From a virus: 60,001 nt of DNA. The translations under genes and the position numbers were made by a program. The notes beneath the pieces are model-generated. The model was not told the origin of the DNA and did not search any database. It was given only the letters and a program-made list of their open reading frames with translations. This document shows positions 8,085-15,059 of the stretch, piece by piece. Within the stretch, counting starts at the first letter, position 1. Each line of letters starts with the position of its first letter. The DNA lies in IMG/VR virus record IMGVR_UViG_3300036859_000134, positions 1 to 60,001 of that record; one strand, 5' to 3'.

Positions 8085-8543
8085 TCAAGCTCTGCGGACG
8101 GCTCGGGCGCAACCTTCGTAGCTCTTGGGGTTGATGTTCTGGTTGCCGTAGCCGAAGTAGCAATGCCAGGCGTAGGCGGCGTCGCTCTCGTATTCCTGGC
8201 TTGACCAGTGCCACGCCGGTTCCAGGTGAGGCTTGCAGTTCGCGAAGAGCAGCGCTTGCTCCTGACGGTTGGGCAGCGCGCCGCCAACGCTCTCGGCCCA
8301 CGCCTTCGCGTCGTTCCAGTTGAGCTTCGAGGCCGGCGTCTCGGCCATCAACACCAGGTGGTGCCGCACGTTGCCGTCGGCATCCAGCACGGTGCCGGCG
8401 TAGTGCTCACCGGCGCGCAGTTCGATGCTCGCCTCGGGAATGGTGAGCAGCGTGATCTCTTCGGCCTGTGCTTGCAGCTTCTCGATCATTGCGGCCAGTT
8501 CGGCCTGCTTGGCCTTCACGGCCTCCATCGTGATCGCGGTCAT
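8085..8543 (-). CDS. DGR target protein 1, DUF1566/C-type-lectin-like, variable C-terminus
   Basis: 152 residues starting at ATG 8543 with AAGGAG four bases upstream. An N-terminal coiled coil (EAVKAKQAELAAMIEKLQAQAEEI) is followed by a small beta domain and the DUF1566 pattern LNWNDAKAWAESVGGALPNRQEQALLFAN and AWHWSSQEYES. The last 30 residues are the variable repeat, YAWHCYFGYGNQNINPKSYE then GCARAVRRA. In this fold the varied residues line a ligand-binding surface. No signal peptide or membrane segment is seen, so it is probably cytoplasmic or carried in the particle. Its partner is unknown. Confidence 0.9.
   Translation of the reverse strand: MTAITMEAVKAKQAELAAMIEKLQAQAEEITLLTIPEASIELRAGEHYAGTVLDADGNVRHHLVLMAETPASKLNWNDAKAWAESVGGALPNRQEQALLFANCKPHLEPAWHWSSQEYESDAAYAWHCYFGYGNQNINPKSYEGCARAVRRA
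8091..8176 (-). repeat. DGR variable repeat 1 (VR1)
   Basis: Aligned to template positions 7413-7498 with no gaps. Seven differences, at template positions 7450, 7456, 7472, 7474, 7475, 7481 and 7487, all where the template coding strand has A. The 37 bases at the 3' side are identical. They change Asn/His codons to His, Tyr, Gly, Tyr, Ile and Pro. Confidence 0.95.
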
Positions 8544-8575
8544 GGTGCTCCTTGCGGTATGAAAGGATTGAAGGA

Positions 8576-8986
8576 TCAAGCGGCCAGGTGAATCAAGCGG
8601 ACGGCTCGGGCGCAACCTTCGTAGCTCTTGTGGCGGTAGCTCTGGGCGCCGTTGCGGAAGTGGCAAAGCCAGGCGTAGGAGGCGCCGTACTCTTCGTTGG
8701 TCCAGTGCCAGTCGGGCTCGAACTGGGCCTTGGCGTTGGCATAGAGCAGGGCCGCTACAGGGCGCGACGGCAACTGCCCGCCGACCTCGTCGGCCCATGC
8801 CATGGACTGCTGCCAGGTCATGCGCTCCTGCGCCTTGTTGGGCAGCAGGATCACGGCGGCGTGCTGGCCGGTGGGCAGCGTCGTGACGCCGGCAAAGATG
8901 CCGCCTTCGAGCTCGGCGCCAAGCGCTGGGAGAGAGGCGAACGAGAGGGTCGCGGTTGCGGTGGATTCTTGAGCGATGGCTTCCAT
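8576..8986 (-). CDS. DGR target protein 2, DUF1566/C-type-lectin-like, variable C-terminus
   Basis: 136 residues, paralogous to target 1 in its second half (MTWQQSMAWADEVGGQLPSR, then PVAALLYANAKAQFEPDWHW, then EYGASYAWLCHFRNGAQ). The C-terminus carries VR2 and ends ARAVRLIHLAA. The N-terminal 45 residues are a beta-rich segment (ELEGGIFAGVTTLPTGQHAA) instead of the coiled coil of target 1. Neither target has an export signal. The ribosome site before ATG 8986 is weak. It lies first in the DGR cassette, downstream of the DUF2303 gene. Confidence 0.9.
   Translation of the reverse strand: MEAIAQESTATATLSFASLPALGAELEGGIFAGVTTLPTGQHAAVILLPNKAQERMTWQQSMAWADEVGGQLPSRPVAALLYANAKAQFEPDWHWTNEEYGASYAWLCHFRNGAQSYRHKSYEGCARAVRLIHLAA
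8597..8685 (-). repeat. DGR variable repeat 2 (VR2)
   Basis: Aligned to template positions 7416-7504 with no gaps. Eleven differences, all at template adenines (7453, 7454, 7457, 7459, 7465, 7466, 7474, 7475, 7481, 7486, 7487). The match extends six bases further on the 5' coding side than VR1. A nine-base direct repeat (ATCAAGCGG at 8575-8583 and 8592-8600) flanks its 3' end. Confidence 0.95.
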
Positions 8987-9077
8987 GGATTGCTTTCGTG
9001 GTGGGTGGGTTGATCAGGCGCCGCGGGCCACGCGGCCGCATGTGCCATGCGTAGCGCTCGCGGCGGCCATGCAGTCG

Positions 9078-9923
9078 TCAGGCGCAGGCGCCCATCAGCA
9101 GAGGCACGGCGCCGATGCCTTGGCGGATGATTTCGATCAGTTCCTTGGCCGCGCCTTCGTGCACGCGGTCTGGGCGCACCAGCTCGTAGAAGAAGCTCAC
9201 CTTGCCCTGCGAGAGGCGGTACTTGAGGCGCGCGGTGATGCTCCAAGCCGAGCCGGCATGGAACACCGGGATGCCGATCGCGAAGCGCTCGAACATCTGC
9301 ATCGTCTCGGTGGTACCGGCGTCCGGGTCGGCGATGTAAGTCAGCCGCACGCCGCCGCTCTGCAGCTTCACCGTCGACTTCAGCACGCGCTCCTCGTTGG
9401 CCACGAACTCGGTGGCCATCGCATGCATTTGCAGGCTCGTGGGCAGGCCAATGGCCGTCGACGTGATGTCGTCCTCGTGCTCCTGAATCCACTCGGCGAA
9501 GTTCACCTGCGGCATCGACTGCGCGTTCTTGCCGACCCACGCCTTCCATTCAGCGCTCATCTCCGGCGAGAACACGGCCTGGTGGCCACGCCAGCCGGCG
9601 AGGCCCTTCGCGTGCTCGTCGATCACCGCGGTGAACGTCAGCGCGAAGGTCTGCGGGTCGAACCGGCACCAGGTCACCGTGCCGTCTTCGGCGTGACGCT
9701 TCACGTACTCGATGAAGCTGGCCGCGTCGCTGAACGAGGCCTTGGCCTTCGTGCGGCGCGGGTTCGGCAGCAAACCTTCGGTGTCGATCTGCTTGAGCTC
9801 GTAGCCCTTGGGGACGGCAATCTGCAGGATGGCGTCGCCCTCGGCGCGCTGCTGCGTGTGCACGATCGCGGCCTTGGGCAGCACGTCGGCCAGCGTCTCG
9901 GCGATGTTCTTCTGGTTTTCCAT
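9078..9923 (-). CDS. DUF2303 (YfdQ-like) phage protein
   Basis: 281 residues from ATG 9923 (MENQKNIAETLADVLPKAAI). The pattern PKGYELKQIDTEGLLPNPRR and FIEYVKRHAEDGTVTWCRFD fits the DUF2303/YfdQ family found in early operons of many temperate phages next to recombination genes; the function is unknown. The 91-base gap to target 2 holds a GC-rich dyad and an 18-codon open frame too short to judge. Confidence 0.85.
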   Translation of the reverse strand: MENQKNIAETLADVLPKAAIVHTQQRAEGDAILQIAVPKGYELKQIDTEGLLPNPRRTKAKASFSDAASFIEYVKRHAEDGTVTWCRFDPQTFALTFTAVIDEHAKGLAGWRGHQAVFSPEMSAEWKAWVGKNAQSMPQVNFAEWIQEHEDDITSTAIGLPTSLQMHAMATEFVANEERVLKSTVKLQSGGVRLTYIADPDAGTTETMQMFERFAIGIPVFHAGSAWSITARLKYRLSQGKVSFFYELVRPDRVHEGAAKELIEIIRQGIGAVPLLMGACA

Positions 9924-9952
9924 GGTGGGTGGTGGTCCTCGTGGTGGAGTGG

Positions 9953-10312
9953 TCAGGCCGTACGGATTTCGCCGGTGGCTGGATCGACGGAGCGAACTTC
10001 CGCGGGCTTGCTGGACTCGACCGTGCGCAGGTCCAGGCTGCGCTGGTTCGGGTTGTTGAGCGACAGGTTGCCCTCGACGGTCGGCCACAGCAGATCGCCA
10101 TCGGGCTTGAGCTCCGGCGTCTTGTTCGTGACCTTCGCGAGGATCTCGATCGCGCCGCTGGACTTCTTCAGGTCGAGGGTGATGGTCAGCTTGCCGGCCT
10201 TGCCGGTCTCGTCGACACCCTTGACGAGCTCGGCCAGCTGCTCGCTGCACTGGTCGAGGAACAGGCCGCCCTGCAGCAGGCGCAGCGTGTCGGTGATGGG
10301 TCGGATGCTCAT
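9953..10312 (-). CDS. Hypothetical phage protein accompanying DUF2303, 119 aa
   Basis: MSIRPITDTLRLLQGGLFLDQCSEQLAELV followed by a beta-rich part (GKLTITLDLKK, then AIEILAKVTNKTPELKPDG). Proteins of this layout commonly lie beside DUF2303 genes. No biochemical role is known. Confidence 0.7.
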   Translation of the reverse strand: MSIRPITDTLRLLQGGLFLDQCSEQLAELVKGVDETGKAGKLTITLDLKKSSGAIEILAKVTNKTPELKPDGDLLWPTVEGNLSLNNPNQRSLDLRTVESSKPAEVRSVDPATGEIRTA

Positions 10313-10347
10313 GTCGTCCTTTCTGGTGGTGGCTGAGCGGGTGGCGA

Positions 10348-10596
10348 TCAGGCCTGCGCGGCCTGGGCTTCGTCGTCGAGCACCACGGCGTGCTCGAACT
10401 TGCCGCGGATGGCGGCGCCGAAGTACTTGCCGACGCTCTCGGCCTTGGCCAAGCCTTCGGCGACCTCGGGCGGCACGTCGCGGTACTGGTAGACCTTGTC
10501 GCCGCCACTGTTGAAGCGGATGGCCAGCACGCGGTTCACGGCGTCGTAGCCGTGCGCGGCGATCTGGCTGGACTTGACGGGGGTGAGCGGGATCAC
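10348..10596 (-). CDS. KTSC-domain protein
   Basis: 82 residues; GTG start at 10596 behind AAAGGACCTCC. The body SSQIAAHGYDAVNRVLAIRF followed by YQYRDVPPEVAEGLAKAESV and GKYFGAAIRGKFEH is the KTSC domain, a short fold found alone or fused to lysyl-tRNA synthetase and common in phages. Function is unknown. Confidence 0.85.
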   Translation of the reverse strand: MIPLTPVKSSQIAAHGYDAVNRVLAIRFNSGGDKVYQYRDVPPEVAEGLAKAESVGKYFGAAIRGKFEHAVVLDDEAQAAQA

Positions 10597-10618
10597 GGAG
10601 GTCCTTTCTTGGTGGTGG

Positions 10619-11152
10619 TCAGGCGGCGGGGCGCCAGGTGAAAACGCTTGCGTTGCTGGCGTGCTCGCGCCAAGCCTTGTTCTTGGCGATGCGGTCGATC
10701 AGCGAGTGATGCACATCGAACTCGGCTGCGAGCTTCAGCAGCGACTCGCCGGCGGCGCGGCGACGGCGGATCTCGCGCGCCTTGTCCATGTCCAACTTGG
10801 CCTGAGAAGCGCGCTTCAGCCGCTGCTGGTGAGCGACGCGGTCGATGCTCCTGGCGAGCAGCCCGCGCTGGCTTGCGAAGGCCATCTGCTGCCTCTTGGT
10901 CACCGGCAGCATGTGCTCCAGGTTCAGGCACAGCGGATTGCCGCAGCCCTTCGGCCCGTACATCGTCACGTTCCGGTTCTCGCACAGCGGGCCCTTGAAG
11001 TACTCCCAGACCCATCGACGCAGGCGCACTGTGTAGTTGGGAGGGCCATCGCTGGCGCAGGGTCCGCCGTCGCCTGACCGTCCGCCTGTCCAGACGAGGC
11101 ACCCGCCGTCCTCGATGCAGCGCGCGTAGATGGATTCGGGGGTCAAAGCCAT
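10619..11152 (-). CDS. HNH-type endonuclease-like protein with C-terminal helix-turn-helix
   Basis: 177 residues from ATG 11152. The N-terminal half has the zinc and HNH layout of phage homing-type nucleases: CLVWTGG, RRWVWEYFKGPL, GCGNPLCLNLEHMLPVT (Cys70, Cys75, His80). The C-terminal half, DMDKAREIRRRRAAGESLLK then LAAEFDVHHSLIDRIAKNKAW, resembles a resolvase-type helix-turn-helix. It may be a solitary homing endonuclease. Its start overlaps the stop of the gene upstream. Confidence 0.75.
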   Translation of the reverse strand: MALTPESIYARCIEDGGCLVWTGGRSGDGGPCASDGPPNYTVRLRRWVWEYFKGPLCENRNVTMYGPKGCGNPLCLNLEHMLPVTKRQQMAFASQRGLLARSIDRVAHQQRLKRASQAKLDMDKAREIRRRRAAGESLLKLAAEFDVHHSLIDRIAKNKAWREHASNASVFTWRPAA

Positions 11153-11346
11153 CACCGTGCACCCTGGGCCGGGAAGGGCCACGCGGCGCGCGGATTCAGC
11201 ACGCCACCACCACGCAGCGGCATCGCGTCTTCGTCGTCGATGTCGCCTTCGTCGTCCTCCTGGTCGAGCAAGTCGTCCTCCAGCGGATCGGAGTGCTTGC
11301 GCTGGACGGCGGCCAGCCGGGCCGCGCGGATCTGGCGGCGGCTCAT
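11152..11346 (-). CDS. Small acidic protein, 64 aa
   Basis: A basic N-terminus (MSRRQIRAARLAAVQRK) followed by a strongly acidic middle (DDLLDQEDDEGDIDDED). It overlaps neighbours at both ends, which supports translation. No family is recognised. Confidence 0.55.
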   Translation of the reverse strand: MSRRQIRAARLAAVQRKHSDPLEDDLLDQEDDEGDIDDEDAMPLRGGGVLNPRAAWPFPAQGAR

Positions 11347-12257
11347 GCTGCGGCTCGCAGAGACTTCTTCTCGAACACGCGAACGCCCGGGAGCTTCGTG
11401 TTCGCACCGAGGCCGCGCACGTAGGCGCGCAGCTTCACCTCGTCGGCGCGAACAAGGCTCACCAACTCGGGATGCGCGGCGATGTGCTTGACCAGATCGG
11501 CGAGGTTCTCGACCTCGAAATCGAAGGACTTGGCCGTGCTGATGCCGGTGGCCCTCACAGGAACCGCGGTCACCACTGGCGCGACGATGACCTGGGCTGT
11601 CTGCTGGATTGCGGCGACTTCGAGCGCGGCGTTCTGCGCGACGGTCTCGGCCTGTCGGGTAGCAGCCGCTGCGGCCGCGGCATCTGCCTCGCGCTGACGG
11701 GCGGCGGCGGCTTCGGCCTCTGCCGCTGCGGCAGCGTCTCCCGCAGCCTTCGCCGCGGCGGCTTCGGCGGCCAGGCGGTCATGCTCGGCCTTGGCCGCAG
11801 CGGCGCGCGCGGCTTCCTCACGGGCCAGACGCTCACGCTCGGCCGCGGCGGCCTGCTCGCGCGCCCGCGCTTCCGCCTCGAGCCGAGCTCGCTCCGCCGC
11901 GGCGGCTTCCTCGGCCTTGCGGCGGGCCTCGGCAGCGATGCGCTCCTGCTCTTGCTGGTAGCCCAGCATCTTGGCCTTGATCGTGTCCTCGGCCGATTTC
12001 AGGAACGAGGCGGGGCCGCGGAACAGGTCATTGATCGCTCGCAGCGCCTGGTTGATCGGGCCGGTGATCGACGTGCGCTGCTCTTCGATGCTGTTCGCCT
12101 TGGTCTTGATGGCCTTGAGCTCGTCGGCGGCCAGCGAGTAGGTTTCCGGGGAGTCGATCACCATCGACTCGACCATGCGCAATGCAGCCTGCGCGCGCTG
12201 GGTCATCTGCGCCTCGTCGGGGGTCTGAAGGGAGGCAAGGGCGGCGAGGGGATTCAC
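11343..12257 (-). CDS. Coiled-coil phage protein, 304 aa
   Basis: The start is GTG 12257, overlapping the exonuclease stop (GTGA) and preceded by AAGGAAC. An N-terminal helical domain (SPETYSLAADELKAIKTKAN, then GPINQALRAINDLFRG) is followed by about 130 residues of Ala/Glu/Arg-rich coiled coil and a C-terminal globular part (DLVKHIAAHPELVSLVRADE). The layout is that of a phage early protein often found with Bet and the exonuclease. A direct role in recombination is inferred from position only. Confidence 0.75.
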   Translation of the reverse strand: MNPLAALASLQTPDEAQMTQRAQAALRMVESMVIDSPETYSLAADELKAIKTKANSIEEQRTSITGPINQALRAINDLFRGPASFLKSAEDTIKAKMLGYQQEQERIAAEARRKAEEAAAAERARLEAEARAREQAAAAERERLAREEAARAAAAKAEHDRLAAEAAAAKAAGDAAAAAEAEAAAARQREADAAAAAAATRQAETVAQNAALEVAAIQQTAQVIVAPVVTAVPVRATGISTAKSFDFEVENLADLVKHIAAHPELVSLVRADEVKLRAYVRGLGANTKLPGVRVFEKKSLRAAA

Positions 12258-12844
12258 TTGAGGTTCCTTTCGTTCCAGCGGTAAGAGGTGAGCTTCGCGA
12301 GGAACACCGGCCAGTCGTTCGGCTCGGCGAACTCGTGGAGCTTGTAGGTGCCGTCGTTCTTGAGTTGCAGCGCGGCGCGCTTGTAGGGCCCGTCGTAGCC
12401 GAGCCACCCCTTGGGCAGCGCGTTGACGTAGGCCGCCGTCTGCAGCCCGACAGCGGGGTTGATCGACAGGGGCGTCTTCCAGTCCACGAGCCAGCGCGCG
12501 CCGTCGAACTCGGTGATCAGGTCGAGCTTCCCGGCGTATCGGTGCAGCGGGTGATGCACGATCTGCTCGGTGGCGACGACGTGCGTGCACTTGTGCTGCT
12601 TGAACAGCCGGTACGCGTCGAGGTAGGGGCGGACCTGCGCGTGCACCGACTCCTCGACGAGGTCGCCCGCATCGTCCAGTTCGCAGGCGAGGTGCACCGC
12701 CGTGCCAAGCTCGGCTTTCGCCTGCAGCACGTCGGGCGCCACGCGCGAGAAGTCGTAGCAGTCCTTCAGGACCTGGGTGACGGATGGCACGCGCACGCCG
12801 TCGATGGCGTATTCGTGCTTTTCGGGCTCGAAGGTGACCATCAC
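12254..12844 (-). CDS. PD-(D/E)XK-family exonuclease
   Basis: 196 residues. The nuclease core is visible as GTAVHLACELDD (conserved helix), then the catalytic Asp in YAGKLDLITEF and the DWK of RWLVDWKTPLSI, followed by LQTAAYVNAL, the QxxxY motif of RecB/Cas4-like nucleases. In a phage, next to Bet, it most likely resects double-stranded ends to give 3' tails for annealing. It overlaps Bet (ATGA) and the coiled-coil gene. Confidence 0.85.
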   Translation of the reverse strand: MMVTFEPEKHEYAIDGVRVPSVTQVLKDCYDFSRVAPDVLQAKAELGTAVHLACELDDAGDLVEESVHAQVRPYLDAYRLFKQHKCTHVVATEQIVHHPLHRYAGKLDLITEFDGARWLVDWKTPLSINPAVGLQTAAYVNALPKGWLGYDGPYKRAALQLKNDGTYKLHEFAEPNDWPVFLAKLTSYRWNERNLK

Positions 12845-13797
12845 GCCATCGCCAGCAGTTCAGCCTTCAGGGCGTCGAACTTGTCGACGGTGATGGTCGT
12901 GTCGAGGGCGGCGATGCCATGCCGGGACAGCAGTTGCTTGACGGCCTCGGCATCGAGGTCGATCGACGCGATCTTGTTCTCCAGGTACTTGACCTGGCCG
13001 GCGTTGATGCATGCCGCCTGCGTCGCCGCTGGCGCATTCGGCTTGTCTTTGAAGGCCACGTCCTGCGCCTCGCCATTGGTACTCATCGGCGGCGACGAGT
13101 CGGTCGCGCTCTTGCGCTGAGGCATCAGCGGCGCGCCGCGCACCACACCGGTGTCCGCGTCGATCTGGTCGGCATCCAAACTCTTGCCCTCCATCTCGTC
13201 GGCGGTCGGCGCGGAGCCGACGGCGTCGGGGAAGCCCTTGCGCAGCGCCTGCGCCTCGGCGCACTTCGCCAACTGCCCATAGGGGCGCTTCTTCCACATC
13301 GCGTTCGGCGCGCTGCTCTTGCGGCTCTTGGTGGCGTAGTTCTCCTTCCAGCGCTCGATCGCGCTGTAGGCCACAGGCGCCGAGAGACCAGGCAGCAGGC
13401 GGTAGACGGTGACCCGGCACCATGCCGGGAAAGTGATCTGCACGCCATCGAGCGCCTCGACGACGTCGGGGCCGAACTCGGGCTCGCTCTGGCCGGCGTA
13501 CTGGCCCGTGCGTTGCGCCTTGGTGCGGTACAGGCCGATCCCCGGCATCACCACGTCGCGTGACTCGGTGATGTCCCAGCCATCGCTGTCCTTGCGGCCG
13601 GTGGGGACCTGCATCGGCACGATGTGCACCGGCTTGTCCATCGGATCCAGGTCAGCGGCCTTGCAGTAGCCAAGGACGGCAGCGACGCTCTCAATCTTGG
13701 CGCCGGGGTAGTGGCTGTCGCGCAGCGTCGCGATCAGTTCATCGCGGGAGATCGGCGCGGCAAGCGCGCCTTCCGCCTTCGGGACGATGTTGGACAC
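12841..13797 (-). CDS. bet: Bet-family single-strand annealing recombinase
   Basis: 318 residues, GTG start at 13797 behind AAGGAAC. The RecT/Bet-type layout is clear: AAVLGYCKAADLDPMDKPVHIVPM, then MPGIGLYRTKAQRTGQYAGQ, WCRVTVYRL, and KKRPYGQLAKCAEAQALRKGF. It anneals complementary single strands during phage recombination and works with the exonuclease encoded next. The C-terminal 100 residues are a linker plus a helical tail, likely an SSB or partner contact region. Confidence 0.9.
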   Translation of the reverse strand: MSNIVPKAEGALAAPISRDELIATLRDSHYPGAKIESVAAVLGYCKAADLDPMDKPVHIVPMQVPTGRKDSDGWDITESRDVVMPGIGLYRTKAQRTGQYAGQSEPEFGPDVVEALDGVQITFPAWCRVTVYRLLPGLSAPVAYSAIERWKENYATKSRKSSAPNAMWKKRPYGQLAKCAEAQALRKGFPDAVGSAPTADEMEGKSLDADQIDADTGVVRGAPLMPQRKSATDSSPPMSTNGEAQDVAFKDKPNAPAATQAACINAGQVKYLENKIASIDLDAEAVKQLLSRHGIAALDTTITVDKFDALKAELLAMA

Positions 13798-13828
13798 GAG
13801 CGAGTTCCTTGTTGGTGTGGGACAGGGA

Positions 13829-13948
13829 TCAGAAAGCGCGAGGGCCAGTGACGTAGCGCCACAGCGCGCGCAGCGTGCGTGCGATCCGACGGGCCGCCGG
13901 CTCGCGGTGGTGCTCGATGGCGCCGGGCGCGAAGGGGTGGCGGCTCAT
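13829..13948 (-). CDS. Small basic protein, 39 aa
   Basis: MSRHPFAPGAIEHHREPAAR followed by RIARTLRALWRYVTGPRAF. Its ATG (13946-13948) shares a base with the stop codon of the upstream mini-gene. Composition fits a DNA- or membrane-associated helix. Existence rests on the overlap pattern only. Confidence 0.45.
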   Translation of the reverse strand: MSRHPFAPGAIEHHREPAARRIARTLRALWRYVTGPRAF

Positions 13949-14028
13949 CACAGACCTCGCGACGCGATGAGGATGGCCGCCGCGATCGCGCCGAGCACGA
14001 TGGCGCCGAAGAAGTGCAGAGCCTTCAC
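13948..14028 (-). CDS. Single-span membrane peptide, 26 aa
   Basis: GTG 14028 overlaps the upstream stop (GTGA). The product MKALHFFGAIVLGAIAAAILIASRGL is one hydrophobic helix with a basic end. It would insert in the inner membrane; function is unknown. Confidence 0.5.
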   Translation of the reverse strand: MKALHFFGAIVLGAIAAAILIASRGL

Positions 14029-14315
14029 GCCAGCACCCCCGGAAGGCGATAGCCCGCGGGCGCGTGCTGGTTCCAGAGCGCGCCGCTCGGGTCGACCTCG
14101 CGCTGCAGGATCCGCAGCTGCGCGCGCTCGTCGGCGCCGCGCATCCACACCTTGTGGTCGTCGCTGAACTCGTAGGCGAACTCGTGCGACTGCAGCAGCC
14201 GGATGTAGGCCTCGCGCTGCACGCGGCGCGCGATCACTGTGGACGACTCGATGTCGTCGAGGATGCCCGCGAAGATCGGGTGCAGGTCGCGGGCGATGAC
14301 GGCGGCGTCACTCAC
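14025..14315 (-). CDS. Hypothetical phage protein, 96 aa
   Basis: GTG start at 14315. The sequence MSDAAVIARDLHPIFAGILD followed by AYIRLLQSHEFAYEFSDDHKVW and LREV-type charged residues shows a small alpha/beta protein. It is framed by overlaps with two mini membrane-peptide genes. No family is recognised. Confidence 0.6.
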   Translation of the reverse strand: MSDAAVIARDLHPIFAGILDDIESSTVIARRVQREAYIRLLQSHEFAYEFSDDHKVWMRGADERAQLRILQREVDPSGALWNQHAPAGYRLPGVLA

Positions 14316-14400
14316 GGCGACTTCCCTTCGGGTCCCACAGGACCATGCCGAAGACGATGGCCATCACGAGCAGCGGCCAGAGTGCGATGAGGGGGCTCAC
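14308..14400 (-). CDS. Single-span membrane peptide, 30 aa
   Basis: GTG 14400 overlaps the stop of the first operon gene (GTGA). The product, MSPLIALWPLLVMAIVFGMV then LWDPKGSRRE, is one hydrophobic span followed by a basic tail. It overlaps the next gene by eight bases. Confidence 0.5.
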   Translation of the reverse strand: MSPLIALWPLLVMAIVFGMVLWDPKGSRRE

Positions 14401-14774
14401 GCTTCACCCCCGATGGCGACGATCAGAGGAGCCTGTTCGTTGGCGTAGGCGGACGCGATGGTTTCGCGCAGCGTGACGACGTCGGGGCAGTGGCTGAAGC
14501 GCAGCACGCTCAGCAGCGCCTTGCCGACCACGTCCAGATGCATGGCTTCGGCGACGGCTTCGCCGATCGGGCAGGGCTTGACTACATCGCCAGACACGCG
14601 GTGCTCGACATGCGGCACGGTGTTGCGCTCGCCGCGCAGCGCGTTGAGCATCGCGGCGCGAAGCGATTGGCGCGCGTGCTCGATCAGTGCGAGGCTATCG
14701 CGGTGCGGCGCGACGGCGTGGGCGGCTTCGTAGCCGACGTGAATCTCGGGACGGTATTCGTGCTGCAAGCCCAT
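14397..14774 (-). CDS. First gene of the leftward early operon, 125 aa hypothetical
   Basis: ATG 14774 follows GGGAG by a suitable spacing and lies 36 bases from the -10 box of the leftward promoter. Sequence: MGLQHEYRPEIHVGYEAAHA, then LALIEHARQSLRAAMLNALR and VGKALLSVLRFSHCPDVVTLRETI. It appears mostly helical. No family is recognised. Being first, it may act right after induction, as N-like or anti-host proteins do, but nothing in the sequence shows that. Confidence 0.65.
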   Translation of the reverse strand: MGLQHEYRPEIHVGYEAAHAVAPHRDSLALIEHARQSLRAAMLNALRGERNTVPHVEHRVSGDVVKPCPIGEAVAEAMHLDVVGKALLSVLRFSHCPDVVTLRETIASAYANEQAPLIVAIGGEA

Positions 14775-14809
14775 CGCGTTCTCCCATTGGTTGGTGGTGC
14801 GATGGGAGC

Positions 14810-14850
14810 AGTCTAGGCACAGATGCCTTAGACGTCAAGGCATATGTGCC
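14810..14850 (-). promoter_or_regulatory. Leftward early promoter with two repressor operators (OL1, OL2)
   Basis: On the minus strand a -35 box TTGACG (14838-14833) and a -10 box TAGACT (14815-14810) are separated by 17 bases. Two operator dyads of the form GGCA-N4-TGCC overlap them: 14816-14827 in the spacer next to the -10 box and 14839-14850 touching the -35 box. Repressor bound here would block the whole leftward operon, including the DGR. Confidence 0.85.
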
Positions 14851-15059
14851 TTACGATGCCGACGGGTCTGCCAATTCAGTTACCTAATGCATTACGTAGT
14901 TTGGCTGCGACTGTTCCGGCATTCGCGCCCACAGGCTCACGCAGTGAGCTACCGTCGAGGAATAGTCGGTGTAACCGAGTGCTTTTCGGCCAATCGAGCC
15001 TAGCGAGCATCGGCGTAGATTGTCGAAGTGACCTGGATGTTGTTGGGGGGCAAGAAAGA

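Larger units (their letters stand above)
6317..8986 (-). other. Diversity-generating retroelement (DGR) cassette
   Basis: The complete set in one direction is target 2 with VR2, target 1 with VR1, avd, template repeat, reverse transcriptase. DGRs copy a template RNA into cDNA with random changes at adenines and write the result into the variable end of a target gene. Every one of the 18 differences (7 in VR1, 11 in VR2) falls at a template adenine on the coding strand, while the 36-37 bases at the 3' side are identical. The order matches the Bordetella BPP-1 element, but the position in the phage genome does not. Confidence 0.96.

Noticed and set aside
8544-9041. N-terminal extension of DGR target 1 by 166 codons
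   Set aside because: The extension reads through target 2 and its VR out of frame and is Arg-rich; a proper ribosome site lies before ATG 8543.
14844-15059. Upstream extension of the STAS-like ORF
   Set aside because: The extension starts at the OL operators and has no coding-like composition; the start at 15060 fits better.
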